Source: an uncultured Lysobacterales bacterium
Lineage (GTDB): Bacteria > Pseudomonadota > Gammaproteobacteria > Xanthomonadales > SZUA-36
Reading direction: 5' to 3'
Assembly: GCA_937927755.1 (NCBI GenBank)
Contig: CALBDB010000093.1
Coordinates: 1-43,209, forward strand
DNA length: 43,209 nucleotides
The notes beneath the pieces were generated by a model that did no database searches, was not told the origin of the DNA, and was given only the letters and a program-made list of their open reading frames with translations. A program made the position numbers and the translations under genes. Shown here piece after piece: positions 9,642-18,713 of the stretch. Every line of letters starts with the position of its first letter. Position 1 is the first letter of the stretch.

Positions 9642-9852
9642 AAAAACGTCCTGCCGGGGATATGATAAGAACCGCAGGCAGCATATGACAGACTCAGGGT
9701 GCTGGCAAGCCATCAAACGTGGGCTGTAAGGTCAGTGTGGCTGATCAACATCAAATGGATTAAAAAACACCACTGAAGTGAGGCACCTTGGGGTACACTG
9801 CTACCCGTTTGAATGCTAAGGGTCCGTCAATACTTGCCCTGGGTTATAGACA

Positions 9853-11682
9853 ATGCTTGAATTTGCCCTGCCAAACATGCACGCGCTGGCGGTGATGATC
9901 ATGATCGTGGTCGCGCTGGTGCTGTTCGCACGCGACAACATTCCTCTCGAAACCACTGCCCTGGTTGTTCTGGTTGTACTGGCAACCGGATTTCAGATAT
10001 TTCCGTTCGAGGTAGACGGCGAGACCCTGGCGCCCGGTGATTTCTTCCTGGGATTTGGCAACCGCGCGCTGATTGCAGTTTCCGCTTTGATGATTGTTGG
10101 CCAGGGCCTGATAAGTACAGGAGCACTGGAGCCGATCGGACGGTTGCTTGCCAGGTCATGGCGGCGAAGCCCTGCCATTTCCCTGTTGCTGACATTGTTA
10201 ATGACCGCTTTTCTCAGCGCATTCATTAACAATACGCCGATTGTCGTACTGATGCTGCCCATTCTGATCGGTGTAGCGGTCAAGACGGGTATGTCCCCTT
10301 CCGGCACACTGATCCCAATGGGTTTCGCCAGCATCGTTGGCGGTATGGCGACCACCATCGGCACATCAACAAACCTGCTGGTCGTTAATGTTGCCGCAGA
10401 TATGGGCATGGAACGATTCAACATGTTTGATTTTGCCGGACCTGCCCTGGTCGCCGGATTTGTGGCAACCCTGTACCTGTGGCTGATCGCACCCCGGATA
10501 CTACCGAGGCGTGCGCCACCGATGAACCGTGGGGTGTCGAGGGTTTATACCGCGCAGATAAGATTGAATGCCAACAGCCCGGTTGTCGGCCGTTCGCTGG
10601 CCGAAGCAATATTGCGTGCCGGCGAGACTATGAAGGTTGAAACCATCCAGCGCGGTAAGGGTGTATATATCAACCCGCTGCCCGACGTTAAACTGCGCGA
10701 CGGTGACCGCATCACGACCAGTGATACGCAGCAAAACCTCAGGGAGTTTGCCCGGCTCCTGGGGGGGACTCTTTACACAGCAGAACACGCGGTCGATGCC
10801 AATCACCCGCTTTCAACTGAAGGACAACAGATTGCTGAAGTGGCCATTACACCTGCTTCGCGGCTGAATGGTGTCCGGATCGGTAATGCGGGATTGCTAT
10901 CGCGTTTTAATCTCAGGCTGCTGGCATTCAACCGTTTTGAGGGCATGGAAGAGCGTGAATCACCAGGGCTTGATGATACCAGGTTGCGGTCTGGTGACGT
11001 TCTACTGGTGCAATCCACGCTGCAGAACCTGGCCGATCTCAAACAAAGCCCCGATTTCCTGATCCTGGATGGAAGCATCAACTTGCCAATAGCCCGTAAG
11101 GCCCCAATTGCATTGGCCGTCATCATCGGCGTTGTCGCCCTGGCTGCCATGCGGATCATGCCCATCGAGATCAGCGCCCTGCTGGGTTGCCTGATATTGA
11201 TTTTGACCGGTTGCCTGAACTGGAAAGATGCGATGAATGCACTGAGCACTCAGGTCATCCTGATTATCGTGTCATCGCTTGCCATGGGCATGGCGCTGCT
11301 CAAGACCGGCGGGGCTGACTACCTGGCCAACCTGTTCGTCTATACCACCTTCGGCGCACCACCCTCAGTTGTCCTTATGAGCCTGATGATGATGATGGGC
11401 ATATTGACCAACGTGGTATCCAACAACGCCGCAGCAGTGATCGGCACGCCCATTGCCATTGGAATTGCCCAACGCCTGGGTTTGCCGCTGGAACCGTTCG
11501 TTCTCGCCGTCATGTTTGGCGCAAACCTCAGCTTCGCGACCCCCATGGCTTATCAGACCAACATTCTGATCATGAACTCAGGTGGATACAAATTCGGTGA
11601 TTTTGTTCGTGTCGGCGTGCCATTGACGTTGATAACCTGGTTAATATTGAGCAGCGTCCTGATTTGGGCCTACAGTTTGTAG
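9853..11682 (+). CDS. SLC13-type permease with two cytoplasmic TrkA-C (RCK-C) domains
   Basis: A 609-residue inner-membrane protein. Two hydrophobic bundles (about residues 5-215 and 410-609) flank a soluble centre. The motifs INNTPIVVLMLP, GGMATTIGTSTNLLV and the later repeat VVSNNAAAVIGTPIAIG are typical of the DASS/CitMHS (ion transporter) superfamily with inverted repeats. The centre (about 225-400) holds two TrkA-C-like regulatory modules, seen as the repeated LRDGDRITTSDTQQNL and LRSGDVLLVQSTLQNL patterns. Substrates of relatives are sulfate, dicarboxylates or other anions; the sequence does not tell which. It stands alone between lgt (divergent) and the Ton operon. Confidence 0.88.
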   Translation: MLEFALPNMHALAVMIMIVVALVLFARDNIPLETTALVVLVVLATGFQIFPFEVDGETLAPGDFFLGFGNRALIAVSALMIVGQGLISTGALEPIGRLLARSWRRSPAISLLLTLLMTAFLSAFINNTPIVVLMLPILIGVAVKTGMSPSGTLIPMGFASIVGGMATTIGTSTNLLVVNVAADMGMERFNMFDFAGPALVAGFVATLYLWLIAPRILPRRAPPMNRGVSRVYTAQIRLNANSPVVGRSLAEAILRAGETMKVETIQRGKGVYINPLPDVKLRDGDRITTSDTQQNLREFARLLGGTLYTAEHAVDANHPLSTEGQQIAEVAITPASRLNGVRIGNAGLLSRFNLRLLAFNRFEGMEERESPGLDDTRLRSGDVLLVQSTLQNLADLKQSPDFLILDGSINLPIARKAPIALAVIIGVVALAAMRIMPIEISALLGCLILILTGCLNWKDAMNALSTQVILIIVSSLAMGMALLKTGGADYLANLFVYTTFGAPPSVVLMSLMMMMGILTNVVSNNAAAVIGTPIAIGIAQRLGLPLEPFVLAVMFGANLSFATPMAYQTNILIMNSGGYKFGDFVRVGVPLTLITWLILSSVLIWAYSL

Positions 11683-11826
11683 CAGTGAATTTCAGAATGG
11701 TCGGGATGAGACATTCGAACTGTCCGGGAAATCACAAATAGGAGTTTGAATTTTTGAATCCCTGATGGCCGGATCAGATATTACGAGCGATAAAAGCGTT
11801 AGAACTTATACCCATTGACTGTCACC

Positions 11827-11844
11827 CACTCTATATATAGAGTG
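11827..11844. promoter_or_regulatory. Perfect 18-bp palindrome upstream of the Ton operon
   Basis: CACTCTATATATAGAGTG is a perfect palindrome 76 bases upstream of the first Ton-operon start. It follows TTGACT (11815-11820), a plausible -35, and overlaps TATA-rich bases that may serve as -10. This is the layout of a repressor operator, but it does not resemble a Fur box. Binding protein unknown; function is inferred. Confidence 0.4.
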
Positions 11845-11919
11845 TGCCGTCTGATATTATAAGGTGTCATGACTGATTATTTTTCGATCAACTAAATTTT
11901 AAGGCCATTGAGACGAAGC

Positions 11920-12708
11920 ATGTTAAACAATAGAAAGATTACCTGCCTACTGTCCTCAGTCTTCATTTACGCCATTGCCGGTCTGTCTACACAGGCATTC
12001 GCAGCGGGCGTCAACGAAGTGATGCAGGAAGGTGAAAGCCGCGCAGATGCTGGAGCTACTGCACAACAACAGGTTGATTCGGTTGCTGACCAGACCGAAA
12101 AAATCGTAAATGATTTCAGAGCTGTCACCAAGGTCGTAGATGGACTTAAGGTCTATAACGCCTTGCTGCAAACTCAGCTCAATAACCAGGAATCCGAAAT
12201 GCAGGCATTATCGGACTCCATCAGTAACGTTGCACTGATTGAGCGCCAGATTATCCCGCTTATGACCAGAATGGTCGACGCGCTGGATGAATTCGTTCAG
12301 TTGGATACACCTTTCCTTTTGAAAGAGCGTACTGCTCGAGTTGAGCGCCTGCGTGAAATGATGGAACGGTCAGATGTAACCGCAGCTGAAAAATTCCGCA
12401 GGGTTATCGAAGGCTACCAGATTGAAAACGACTATGGTCGTACGATCGAGGCTTATAAAGGCTCAACAGAAATCAATGGTAACCAGATTGAAGTTGACTT
12501 CCTGCGTATTGGTCGCGTTGCCCTGCTATACCAGACAGTTGGTGGAGCAGTCACTGGTGCATGGGATGCAACAGTCGGCGATTTCATCGAGCTTCCGCCG
12601 GAAACTTACCAGGCACAGGTCAGAGATGGCCTCAAGATTGCACGTAAACAGGTTGCACCGGATCTGCTAGTTGTACCGGTTGCCGCACCAACGAGGGCAA
12701 TGCAATGA
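11920..12708 (+). CDS. DUF3450 periplasmic coiled-coil protein of the TtpC/Ton operon
   Basis: From ATG 11920 the protein has 262 residues; a TTG at 11908 is an alternative start. The first 28 residues form a signal peptide ending AFA. The body is rich in Gln/Glu/Leu heptads, with a predicted coiled coil in about residues 30-110, and matches the DUF3450 family in size and in the C-terminal segment with FLRIGRVALLYQT. The family is known almost only from operons coding TtpC, ExbB, ExbD and TonB. It probably acts in the periplasm with the TonB2-type complex; its precise role is not established. It overlaps the next gene by four bases (ATGA), indicating translational coupling. Confidence 0.85.
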   Translation: MLNNRKITCLLSSVFIYAIAGLSTQAFAAGVNEVMQEGESRADAGATAQQQVDSVADQTEKIVNDFRAVTKVVDGLKVYNALLQTQLNNQESEMQALSDSISNVALIERQIIPLMTRMVDALDEFVQLDTPFLLKERTARVERLREMMERSDVTAAEKFRRVIEGYQIENDYGRTIEAYKGSTEINGNQIEVDFLRIGRVALLYQTVGGAVTGAWDATVGDFIELPPETYQAQVRDGLKIARKQVAPDLLVVPVAAPTRAMQ

Positions 12709-14081
12709 TTAGCATGATCAAGAAAATTGGCCTGGCCAGCGGCCTGATGCTGGCTTTCACCCTGTCTGCCCAGGCTGCGACGACAGTTTCACTGGATGAA
12801 CTCCTGGCGTCAGTCAAAACCGGTCGCGTAACAGATGCAGCCGAAAACAAGGCCCGGCTCGACGAATTCCGAGCTAACCGGTCTCAACAGACCAGACTGT
12901 TAAATGCTGAAAAAGCAGAACAGAAACGCCAGGAAGAAGCTTCTGCCCGCATGGAGAAGCAATTTGAAGTCAACGATGTCAAGATCATTGATCTCGAAAG
13001 GGCTTTCCAGGAACGCCTCGGTGGCCTGAAAGAACTGTTTGGTGTTTTGCAGCAGGCTTCAGGTGATGCCCGTGGTAATTTCGAGGCATCAATAACCAAC
13101 GTTCAGTACCCTGACCGTAACGAATTCCTGCTTGATTTTGCCAAGAAGATGGGCCAGTCAAATCGCCTGGCATCAATGGAAGAAATTGAGCGTCTGTGGT
13201 TTGAACTGCAGCGTGAAATGACCGAAACAGGAAAGGTTACGACCTTTACAACCCAGGTTGTTAATGCAAGTGGTGAGGAACAGCAGCAGGAAGTTACCCG
13301 GATCGGCGCGTTCAATGTCGTAACTGGTGACAAATACCTCGAGTATGTTCCGGAAACCGGCCGCCTGGTTGAACTGCAACGTCAGCCACCCACCCGTTAC
13401 ACCAGCCGAATCGAAGACTTGACCAGCGCTACCACCGGTCAGCACCCAATCGGTCTTGACCCCACGCGAGGCCAGTTACTTGGCTTATTGGTTCAATCAC
13501 CCAGCCTGATGGAACGTATTGCCCAGGGCAAAACTGTTGGTTACGTCATTATTTCCCTCGGTATCGTTGGTGTACTCATCGCTATCTGGCGTGTACTGGC
13601 CCTGTCTGCCGTTGGTGGAAAAGTCAGGCGGCAGATCAAGAACATCGATCAGCCCAACGAGAACAACCCGCTTGGCCGCGTGCTGAAGACCGCACAGGAT
13701 AGTGCTGGGGCGGATATCGAAACCATCGAGCTGAAACTTGGCGAAGCCATCCTCAGGGAGACACCCAAGTTCAACTCCATGCTACCGCTGCTGAAGATTA
13801 TCTCGGTAGTTGCACCGCTGCTCGGACTGCTGGGAACGGTAACCGGTATGATCGTTACCTTCCAGGCTATTACACTGTATGGCGCCGGTGATCCGAAGCT
13901 TATGGCCGGTGGTATTTCAACCGCGTTGGTCACAACGGTACTGGGTCTGTGCGTTGCTATCCCGACCGTGTTCCTGCACACGCTGGTTTCCAGCCGGGCC
14001 AGGAGACTGACCCAGATTCTGCAGGAAGAAGCCGCTGGTATGCTCGCAGAGCGTGCCGAAGGTGGCAAGTCAGCCGGATAA
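12705..14081 (+). CDS. TtpC-like MotA/TolQ/ExbB proton-channel family protein with periplasmic N-terminal extension
   Basis: A 458-residue protein. A signal peptide (1-24, ending SAQA) leads a periplasmic region of about 230 residues rich in coiled coil (about 40-105). A transmembrane segment at about 275-300 (VGYVIISLGIVGVLIAIW) precedes a MotA/TolQ/ExbB domain (about 340-440) with LLKIISVVAPLLGLLGTVTG and GISTALVTTVLGLCVAIPT. This architecture is that of TtpC in the TonB2 system of Vibrio, an ExbB-like protein with an added periplasmic arm that is essential for energising certain outer-membrane transporters. It lies between DUF3450 and the small ExbB, as in the known clusters. Confidence 0.9.
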   Translation: MISMIKKIGLASGLMLAFTLSAQAATTVSLDELLASVKTGRVTDAAENKARLDEFRANRSQQTRLLNAEKAEQKRQEEASARMEKQFEVNDVKIIDLERAFQERLGGLKELFGVLQQASGDARGNFEASITNVQYPDRNEFLLDFAKKMGQSNRLASMEEIERLWFELQREMTETGKVTTFTTQVVNASGEEQQQEVTRIGAFNVVTGDKYLEYVPETGRLVELQRQPPTRYTSRIEDLTSATTGQHPIGLDPTRGQLLGLLVQSPSLMERIAQGKTVGYVIISLGIVGVLIAIWRVLALSAVGGKVRRQIKNIDQPNENNPLGRVLKTAQDSAGADIETIELKLGEAILRETPKFNSMLPLLKIISVVAPLLGLLGTVTGMIVTFQAITLYGAGDPKLMAGGISTALVTTVLGLCVAIPTVFLHTLVSSRARRLTQILQEEAAGMLAERAEGGKSAG

Positions 14082-14093
14082 GGTAAATATCTC

Positions 14094-14633
14094 ATGGATC
14101 TGATTTATTACTATCTACCTGCACTGGAAACAATCCGGGACTTCATGGAGCTCGGTGGGAACGTACTGTATATCATCGGTTTTCTCACCTTGTTCATGTG
14201 GGTACTGATCGTCGAAAGACTGATCTATCTTCGCAGCGGACACAAACGTCTGGCTGCAAGGGCCCAGATGATGTGGGAAGGACGTAGTGATCAGGGGTCA
14301 TGGAATGCCCGCCAGATCAGAACGCGGCTGATATCGCAGGTTTCTGCCCAGGTGGAACGCAACATACCTCTGATCCAGACCTGTGTTGCCCTGTGTCCTC
14401 TGCTTGGCCTGCTGGGAACTGTTACCGGCATGGTTGAAGTATTTGAGGTAATGGCCATTTCCGGCTCAGGAAACCCGCGCTCCATGGCATCCGGTGTTTC
14501 GAAAGCAACCATTCCGACAATGGCCGGAATGGTTGCTGCTCTTTCCGGTGTGGCAATGGCAACATATTTACAACGTAAAGCTGGACGGGAGCGCGAATTA
14601 CTCGCAGATAACCTGTTCATTGCAAGCAAGTGA
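14094..14633 (+). CDS. exbB: ExbB-type biopolymer transport proton-channel subunit
   Basis: A 179-residue ExbB without the N-terminal extension of its upstream neighbour. Hydrophobic segments occur at about 20-40, 100-130 and 140-165; CPLLGLLGTVTGMVEVF and ATIPTMAGMVAALSGVAMATYL are the conserved channel helices. It forms the pentameric proton-conducting core with ExbD that powers TonB in the inner membrane. The gene follows ttpC after 12 bases, so this operon has two ExbB-family proteins, as in TonB2-type systems. Confidence 0.93.
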   Translation: MDLIYYYLPALETIRDFMELGGNVLYIIGFLTLFMWVLIVERLIYLRSGHKRLAARAQMMWEGRSDQGSWNARQIRTRLISQVSAQVERNIPLIQTCVALCPLLGLLGTVTGMVEVFEVMAISGSGNPRSMASGVSKATIPTMAGMVAALSGVAMATYLQRKAGRERELLADNLFIASK

Positions 14634-14657
14634 CATTAGTGTCGCTGGAGAATTTGA

Positions 14658-15065
14658 ATGAAGCAATTTTTTAGCCAGACCCAGGTCGAAGAAGAGTCTG
14701 AAATTAATATCACGCCCATGCTGGACGTGGTATTCATCATGCTGATCTTCTTTATCGTTACGGCGACTTTTGTTAAAGAGGCCGGTATTGACGTCAACCG
14801 ACCGGACGCAGCTACTGCGGTCAAGAAGGAAAACGCCAATATCCTTATTGCAATTGGTGCCAACAACGACATATGGATCGACCGCCGCATGGTCGATATT
14901 CGCTCGGTACGCCCAAATATCGAACGTCTTCACGCTGAAAACCCCCAGGGTTCAGTTGTTATACAGGCTGATAAAGAGTCCAAGACCGATACTTTGATCC
15001 AGGTTATGGATGCTTCCCGCCAGGCCGGTGTTTTTAACGTGTCAATCGCTGCCCAGAACCAGTAA
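14658..15065 (+). CDS. exbD: ExbD-type biopolymer transport protein
   Basis: A 135-residue ExbD: short cytoplasmic N-terminus, a single membrane helix (about 22-42) with the essential acidic residue Asp23 in INITPMLDVVFIMLIFF, and a periplasmic domain ending in VMDASRQAGVFNVSIAAQ. The aspartate is the proton-carrying residue in the family. It works with ExbB and TonB in the inner membrane to transduce proton motive force. The ribosome-binding site (CTGGAG) lies about 10 bases ahead of the start. Confidence 0.94.
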   Translation: MKQFFSQTQVEEESEINITPMLDVVFIMLIFFIVTATFVKEAGIDVNRPDAATAVKKENANILIAIGANNDIWIDRRMVDIRSVRPNIERLHAENPQGSVVIQADKESKTDTLIQVMDASRQAGVFNVSIAAQNQ

Positions 15066-15073
15066 CAACAGCC

Positions 15074-15730
15074 ATGTCATCAACAATTAATCAACATTTA
15101 GCTCAAAACCAGGCCGCAAGCCTGTTCAGGCTCGCGGTTGGGCTTGTTACAGCGTTGGCCGTTACCTTGAGCCTTTTCTGGCTGATGCAATATTTGATTG
15201 AAACAGCGGACCGCACCCTGAATGAGGATGGTGCCGGAAACCTGGTCGACTTTGTTCGGGTTAAACGTGACGAAGCCATTGAGCGCAGACAGTTAAAGCC
15301 CAAAAAGCCACCACCACCGGATAAAGCACCACCTCAACCACCAACACCGCAATTGGATAACCTCAATCCCAATGCTGAAAAGATCGCAATTTCAGCAGTA
15401 CCGGTAGAAACAGATATTGAAATGACAGGTGGGTTTAGCCTCGGCGTCGGTGAAGGTGATTACCTGCCAATTGTTAAGGTTGCTCCAATCTACCCCAACA
15501 GGGCATTGACCCGGGGCATTGAAGGATACTGCGTGGTGCAATACACAGTTACCAGACAGGGTACAACCAAAGACCCCGTTGTAATTGAGTCCCAATGCAC
15601 TTCAAGCCTGTTTCACAGCGCATCTGTCAATGCTGCCCTGAAATTCAAATACAAGCCAAGGATCATGGACGGTGAAGCTGTAGAGGTTCCTGGCGTACAG
15701 AACAAGTTTACTTATGAAATTACTGAATAA
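15074..15730 (+). CDS. tonB: TonB energy transducer
   Basis: A 218-residue TonB-family protein: N-terminal membrane anchor (about 18-40), a proline-rich linker with the run PKKPPPPDKAPPQPP (about 76-90), and a C-terminal TonB domain (about 130-215) with PIYPNRALTRGIEGYCVVQY. The protein spans the periplasm and contacts the TonB box of outer-membrane receptors. It follows exbD by 8 bases and overlaps the TPR gene by 17 bases, consistent with one operon. The linker is rather short compared with TonB1, as is typical of TonB2. Confidence 0.93.
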   Translation: MSSTINQHLAQNQAASLFRLAVGLVTALAVTLSLFWLMQYLIETADRTLNEDGAGNLVDFVRVKRDEAIERRQLKPKKPPPPDKAPPQPPTPQLDNLNPNAEKIAISAVPVETDIEMTGGFSLGVGEGDYLPIVKVAPIYPNRALTRGIEGYCVVQYTVTRQGTTKDPVVIESQCTSSLFHSASVNAALKFKYKPRIMDGEAVEVPGVQNKFTYEITE

Positions 15731-17102
15731 AGCCCCTCTCGCAGGCAAACCTGCTTCAGGCAATTGCAAACGTAACCTTTGGTTGATCGCTGTCATTTCC
15801 GTGTTCCTCTCGGTGTTTCTGACATCACCGGTTGCGGCACAATCGGATAAAAAAGACGAGCGTAAAACCAAGCAGACGGTGGCCATGAGCCAGCCGGTTT
15901 ACGAGGCACTGCTGGAAATACAGGAGCTGGTCGAAGCTGAGAATTTCTCCGAAGCGCAATCCAAGATCACCGAACTCCAGGGGAAGAAGAGACTTTCTCC
16001 TTACGAGGCGGCCCAGATATGGAACCTGTCCGGGTATAACTATTATCTGCAGGAAAAATATATGGACGCGATTCGTGCCTATGAGAATGTTCTCAAGCAA
16101 CCGGAATTGCCGGAAGCCTTGCAACAGAGCACTCTCAAAACGATGGCACAGCTGTATTTCACAGTTGAAGAATTCCAGAAGGCTCTGGAAACGGTTGAAC
16201 GTTTAATGGCCGTGCTTACCGAACCAGCAGCGGATATCTATATGCTGCAGGGGCAGGCGCTTTTCCAGATGGGGAAATACGAAGAGGCTATCCCGCCAAT
16301 TAAAACTGCCATTGATATGTACCGTCAACAGGGCAGGGTACCCAGGGAAAACTGGTTACTGCTTCTGCGTGTTTGCTACTGGGAACTCAAAGACTTTCCA
16401 AATATGCTGATTGTTCTCGAGGAGTTAATCGAGGCCTATCCAAAAGATTCATATATCCTGACCCTCGCTGGTGTATATAGTGAATTGGGTGACACCAAGA
16501 AGCAGCTGGCGTTGACCGAAGCATTGTATGAAAAAGATTATATTGACGGTAAAACACACGCCGTGAACCTTGCCAACCTGTACCTGTTACATGGCATACC
16601 GTACAAGGCTGCAAAAGTCCTTGAGAAAGAACTTGCTGCAGAAACCATACCATCTGACGTAAGGAATTTACGCTTGCTCTCACAGGCATGGTATTCCGCC
16701 AGAGAGGACAGGAAGGCAATCCCGCCATTGCTGCAGGCTGCAAAAGCCAGCGATGATGGTGAATTGTACATCCGACTGGCCCAGTCCTACATCAATCTCG
16801 AAATGTGGACCGAAGCCGCAGATTCAGCAAGAACAGGGATAAATGCTGGCGGCCTCAAGCGCAACGACACCGCGAATATCATGTATGGCATGGCGCTGTT
16901 CAACCAGAAGAAACTTGAGCAGGCCAGGCGGGCATTCCAAACTGCTGGCAGAGATAAACGCAGCCAGCGAGCAGCACAACAGTGGATCAAGTACGTTGAC
17001 AGCGAAATCCGCCGTCGCGACACACTTGAACAAAAACTGCCTGAAATGAAGGCCCGTGATATTGATGAAATTCTGAAAGCAAATTCAGAACCTAGCCAGT
17101 AA
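15714..17102 (+). CDS. TPR-repeat protein of the Ton operon
   Basis: A 462-residue protein. After a basic start, a hydrophobic segment (about 22-40, ending PVAAQS) acts as signal peptide, so it is periplasmic or membrane-attached. The rest is a series of helical repeats with the TPR pattern (for example LSGYNYYLQEKYMDAIRAYE, LYFTVEEFQKALETVERLM, LQGQALFQMGKYEEAIPPI). The last genes of TtpC-type Ton operons often code such a TPR protein (TtpD-like position). It probably scaffolds protein contacts with TonB or the receptor; that role is inferred from position. The start overlaps tonB by 17 bases. Confidence 0.87.
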   Translation: MKLLNKAPLAGKPASGNCKRNLWLIAVISVFLSVFLTSPVAAQSDKKDERKTKQTVAMSQPVYEALLEIQELVEAENFSEAQSKITELQGKKRLSPYEAAQIWNLSGYNYYLQEKYMDAIRAYENVLKQPELPEALQQSTLKTMAQLYFTVEEFQKALETVERLMAVLTEPAADIYMLQGQALFQMGKYEEAIPPIKTAIDMYRQQGRVPRENWLLLLRVCYWELKDFPNMLIVLEELIEAYPKDSYILTLAGVYSELGDTKKQLALTEALYEKDYIDGKTHAVNLANLYLLHGIPYKAAKVLEKELAAETIPSDVRNLRLLSQAWYSAREDRKAIPPLLQAAKASDDGELYIRLAQSYINLEMWTEAADSARTGINAGGLKRNDTANIMYGMALFNQKKLEQARRAFQTAGRDKRSQRAAQQWIKYVDSEIRRRDTLEQKLPEMKARDIDEILKANSEPSQ

Positions 17103-17135
17103 TTAATATAAAACGCAGCCTTAGATTAATATCTG

Positions 17136-17165
17136 AAAAAACCGCGCTTAATGCGCGGTTTTTTT
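17136..17165. terminator. Bidirectional rho-independent terminator
   Basis: The stem ACCGCGC / GCGCGGT with a five-base loop is preceded by a run of A and followed by a run of T, so it can stop transcription from both sides. It separates the convergent Ton operon (plus) and the DUF190-crcB pair (minus). The final T-run touches the stop codon of the DUF190 gene. Confidence 0.92.
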
Positions 17166-17511
17166 ATTTCGCGGGTAGATAATGGACCACCCGGATGTTC
17201 TCGAGTGTCACCAAACCCCCGCAAGCTGCCTGCTCAAAGAGCCCTGAAAGGCTGTTCTGAAAAGCCGAAATCTTTTCTTCTTCGTCTATAATTTCGACCA
17301 CCATTGGAAGATCAGAAGACAGATCCAAAATTTTCTGTGTCCGGATTCGTGCTGTTGCCCCGAAACCCAGGACACCTTTAAGCACAGTTGCACCGGCAAG
17401 GTCGGCGTCTCGCGCCTTTTTGACGATAGCTTCATACAATGGAAGATGTCCCAGCTTGTCGCTTTCACCAACAAACACCCTTAGGAGAACCGCCTGTCCC
17501 GTAATATTCAT
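17164..17511 (-). CDS. DUF190 family protein, CrcB-associated
   Basis: A 115-residue protein of the DUF190 family, seen in the pattern VFVGESDKLGHLPLYEAIVKKARDADLAGATV followed by VLKGVLGFGATARIRT and PMVVEIIDEEEKI. The fold resembles the PII-like ferredoxin fold. These genes commonly sit beside crcB and are thought to help the fluoride response; the mechanism is unknown. It lies 2 bases downstream of crcB on the same strand, which strongly suggests co-expression. Confidence 0.88.
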   Translation of the reverse strand: MNITGQAVLLRVFVGESDKLGHLPLYEAIVKKARDADLAGATVLKGVLGFGATARIRTQKILDLSSDLPMVVEIIDEEEKISAFQNSLSGLFEQAACGGLVTLENIRVVHYLPAK

Positions 17512-17513
17512 AA

Positions 17514-17903
17514 CTACCTCACTACCAGGTTACTTATCAATAAACCCAGTACAAATGCCAGTCCAGCCCCCGCCAGCGTGGCAACAAAATAAGACGAAGC
17601 ATAGAAATACTCTTTGTCCTGAATAAACTGGCCCAACTCATAAACAAACGATGACATGGTCGTGAACCCTCCACAAAAACCGGTCGCCAATAACAACCGC
17701 ATCTCCGTCGAAAGAACCTGCGATGTGGCGCCAACGCCCGCTATGAAACCGATTAACAGGCAACCGGCCAGGTTGGAAATCAGCGTACCAAATGGAAGGC
17801 TCAAGGCTGCGAAATTTTGCGTAACGAGGCTCATGCCAAAGCGGCTGACGCCCCCCAGCATGCTGCCCAGTCCAACGTAGACAAATGGTAATATTGCACT
17901 CAC
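17514..17903 (-). CDS. crcB: Fluoride-specific ion channel CrcB (Fluc)
   Basis: A 129-residue, four-helix membrane protein starting with GTG 17903. Family motifs are visible: GLGSMLGGVSRFGMS (GGxxR), PFGTLISNLAGCLLIGF with the pore asparagine, and TGFCGGFTTMSSFVYEL with the central TxxSS region. Fluc dimers export fluoride passively through the inner membrane. I searched upstream for a fluoride riboswitch and saw none that I could support. The gene is divergent from the sulfotransferase gene, about 80 bases apart at their likely starts. Confidence 0.94.
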   Translation of the reverse strand: MSAILPFVYVGLGSMLGGVSRFGMSLVTQNFAALSLPFGTLISNLAGCLLIGFIAGVGATSQVLSTEMRLLLATGFCGGFTTMSSFVYELGQFIQDKEYFYASSYFVATLAGAGLAFVLGLLISNLVVR

Positions 17904-17986
17904 GTTATATTAGTTCCTGGTCCAGTCAGGTACATGATGCGTCGGCGACAATGACGGCGCAAGCGGTGAAACGAGGAAATTTCAAT

Positions 17987-18628
17987 ATGGACAGCTGGTC
18001 ACGCCCCAAGGCGCTGTTACACCGCTTGTTGCGAATTAAGCCATTACCTTTGAGGCATGGGCCCAATGGTCCATTCATATTTATCCACATCAATAAAACC
18101 GCAGGTACCAGCATTGGAAGGGCTATCGGCTTACCCATCAAAGATCACCTGACCGCCACGGAGATCATTGCGCGGATAGGCATGGATAAGTGGAACGAGG
18201 CATTTAAATTTACACTGGTAAGAAACCCGTGGGACAAGGTTGTCTCCCACTATGAATATCGACGGAAAAAGAACAAGACGGAAATCGCATCACGGAATAT
18301 CTCATTTTCCGACTGGGTGACAATGACCTACGGGGAAAACAAAGATACTTTCTACTACAATAACCCACGCTCTTTCCAGCCGCAGGTTGACTGGCTCAAG
18401 GACGTCGACGGTGAAATCTCGATAGATTTTATCGGCAAATTTGAAACCATCAACGAGGACTTCGATCGCATACGGAATGTAATTGGGCTGGACGAAGCCC
18501 TACCCCACCTCAATGCCAGCAGCCGGGCCAGTTATCAATCGTATTATAACAATGAAACGCGCGGTATCGTGGCAAACTGGTTTCGCGAAGATATTGAAGA
18601 GTTCGGATACAGTTTCAACCTGCCCTAG
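17987..18628 (+). CDS. Sulfotransferase family 2 protein
   Basis: From ATG 17987, with GAGGAA eight to ten bases ahead, the protein has 213 residues; the open frame continues upstream to 17885 but would overlap crcB. FIFIHINKTAGTSIGRAIG is the 5'-phosphosulfate loop for PAPS binding, and FTLVRNPWDKVVSHYEYRRK is the 3'-phosphate motif. Enzymes of this family transfer sulfate from PAPS to carbohydrate hydroxyls. The acceptor is unknown, and no PAPS synthesis or glycan genes are nearby. Base composition is a little lower in GC than the Ton operon. Confidence 0.87.
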   Translation: MDSWSRPKALLHRLLRIKPLPLRHGPNGPFIFIHINKTAGTSIGRAIGLPIKDHLTATEIIARIGMDKWNEAFKFTLVRNPWDKVVSHYEYRRKKNKTEIASRNISFSDWVTMTYGENKDTFYYNNPRSFQPQVDWLKDVDGEISIDFIGKFETINEDFDRIRNVIGLDEALPHLNASSRASYQSYYNNETRGIVANWFREDIEEFGYSFNLP

Positions 18629-18713
18629 CGTTTTTATTTAACTAAAATAAGAAAATCCAGCTTATTAAAAGCCCTGCGCAATAAATCGATGCCGCTCAAT
18701 TACGAAACCCTGG

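Noticed and set aside
17904-17990. Fluoride (crcB) riboswitch upstream of crcB
   Set aside because: I looked for the conserved pseudoknot pattern on the minus strand and could not match it; the region also overlaps the divergent gene's leader.
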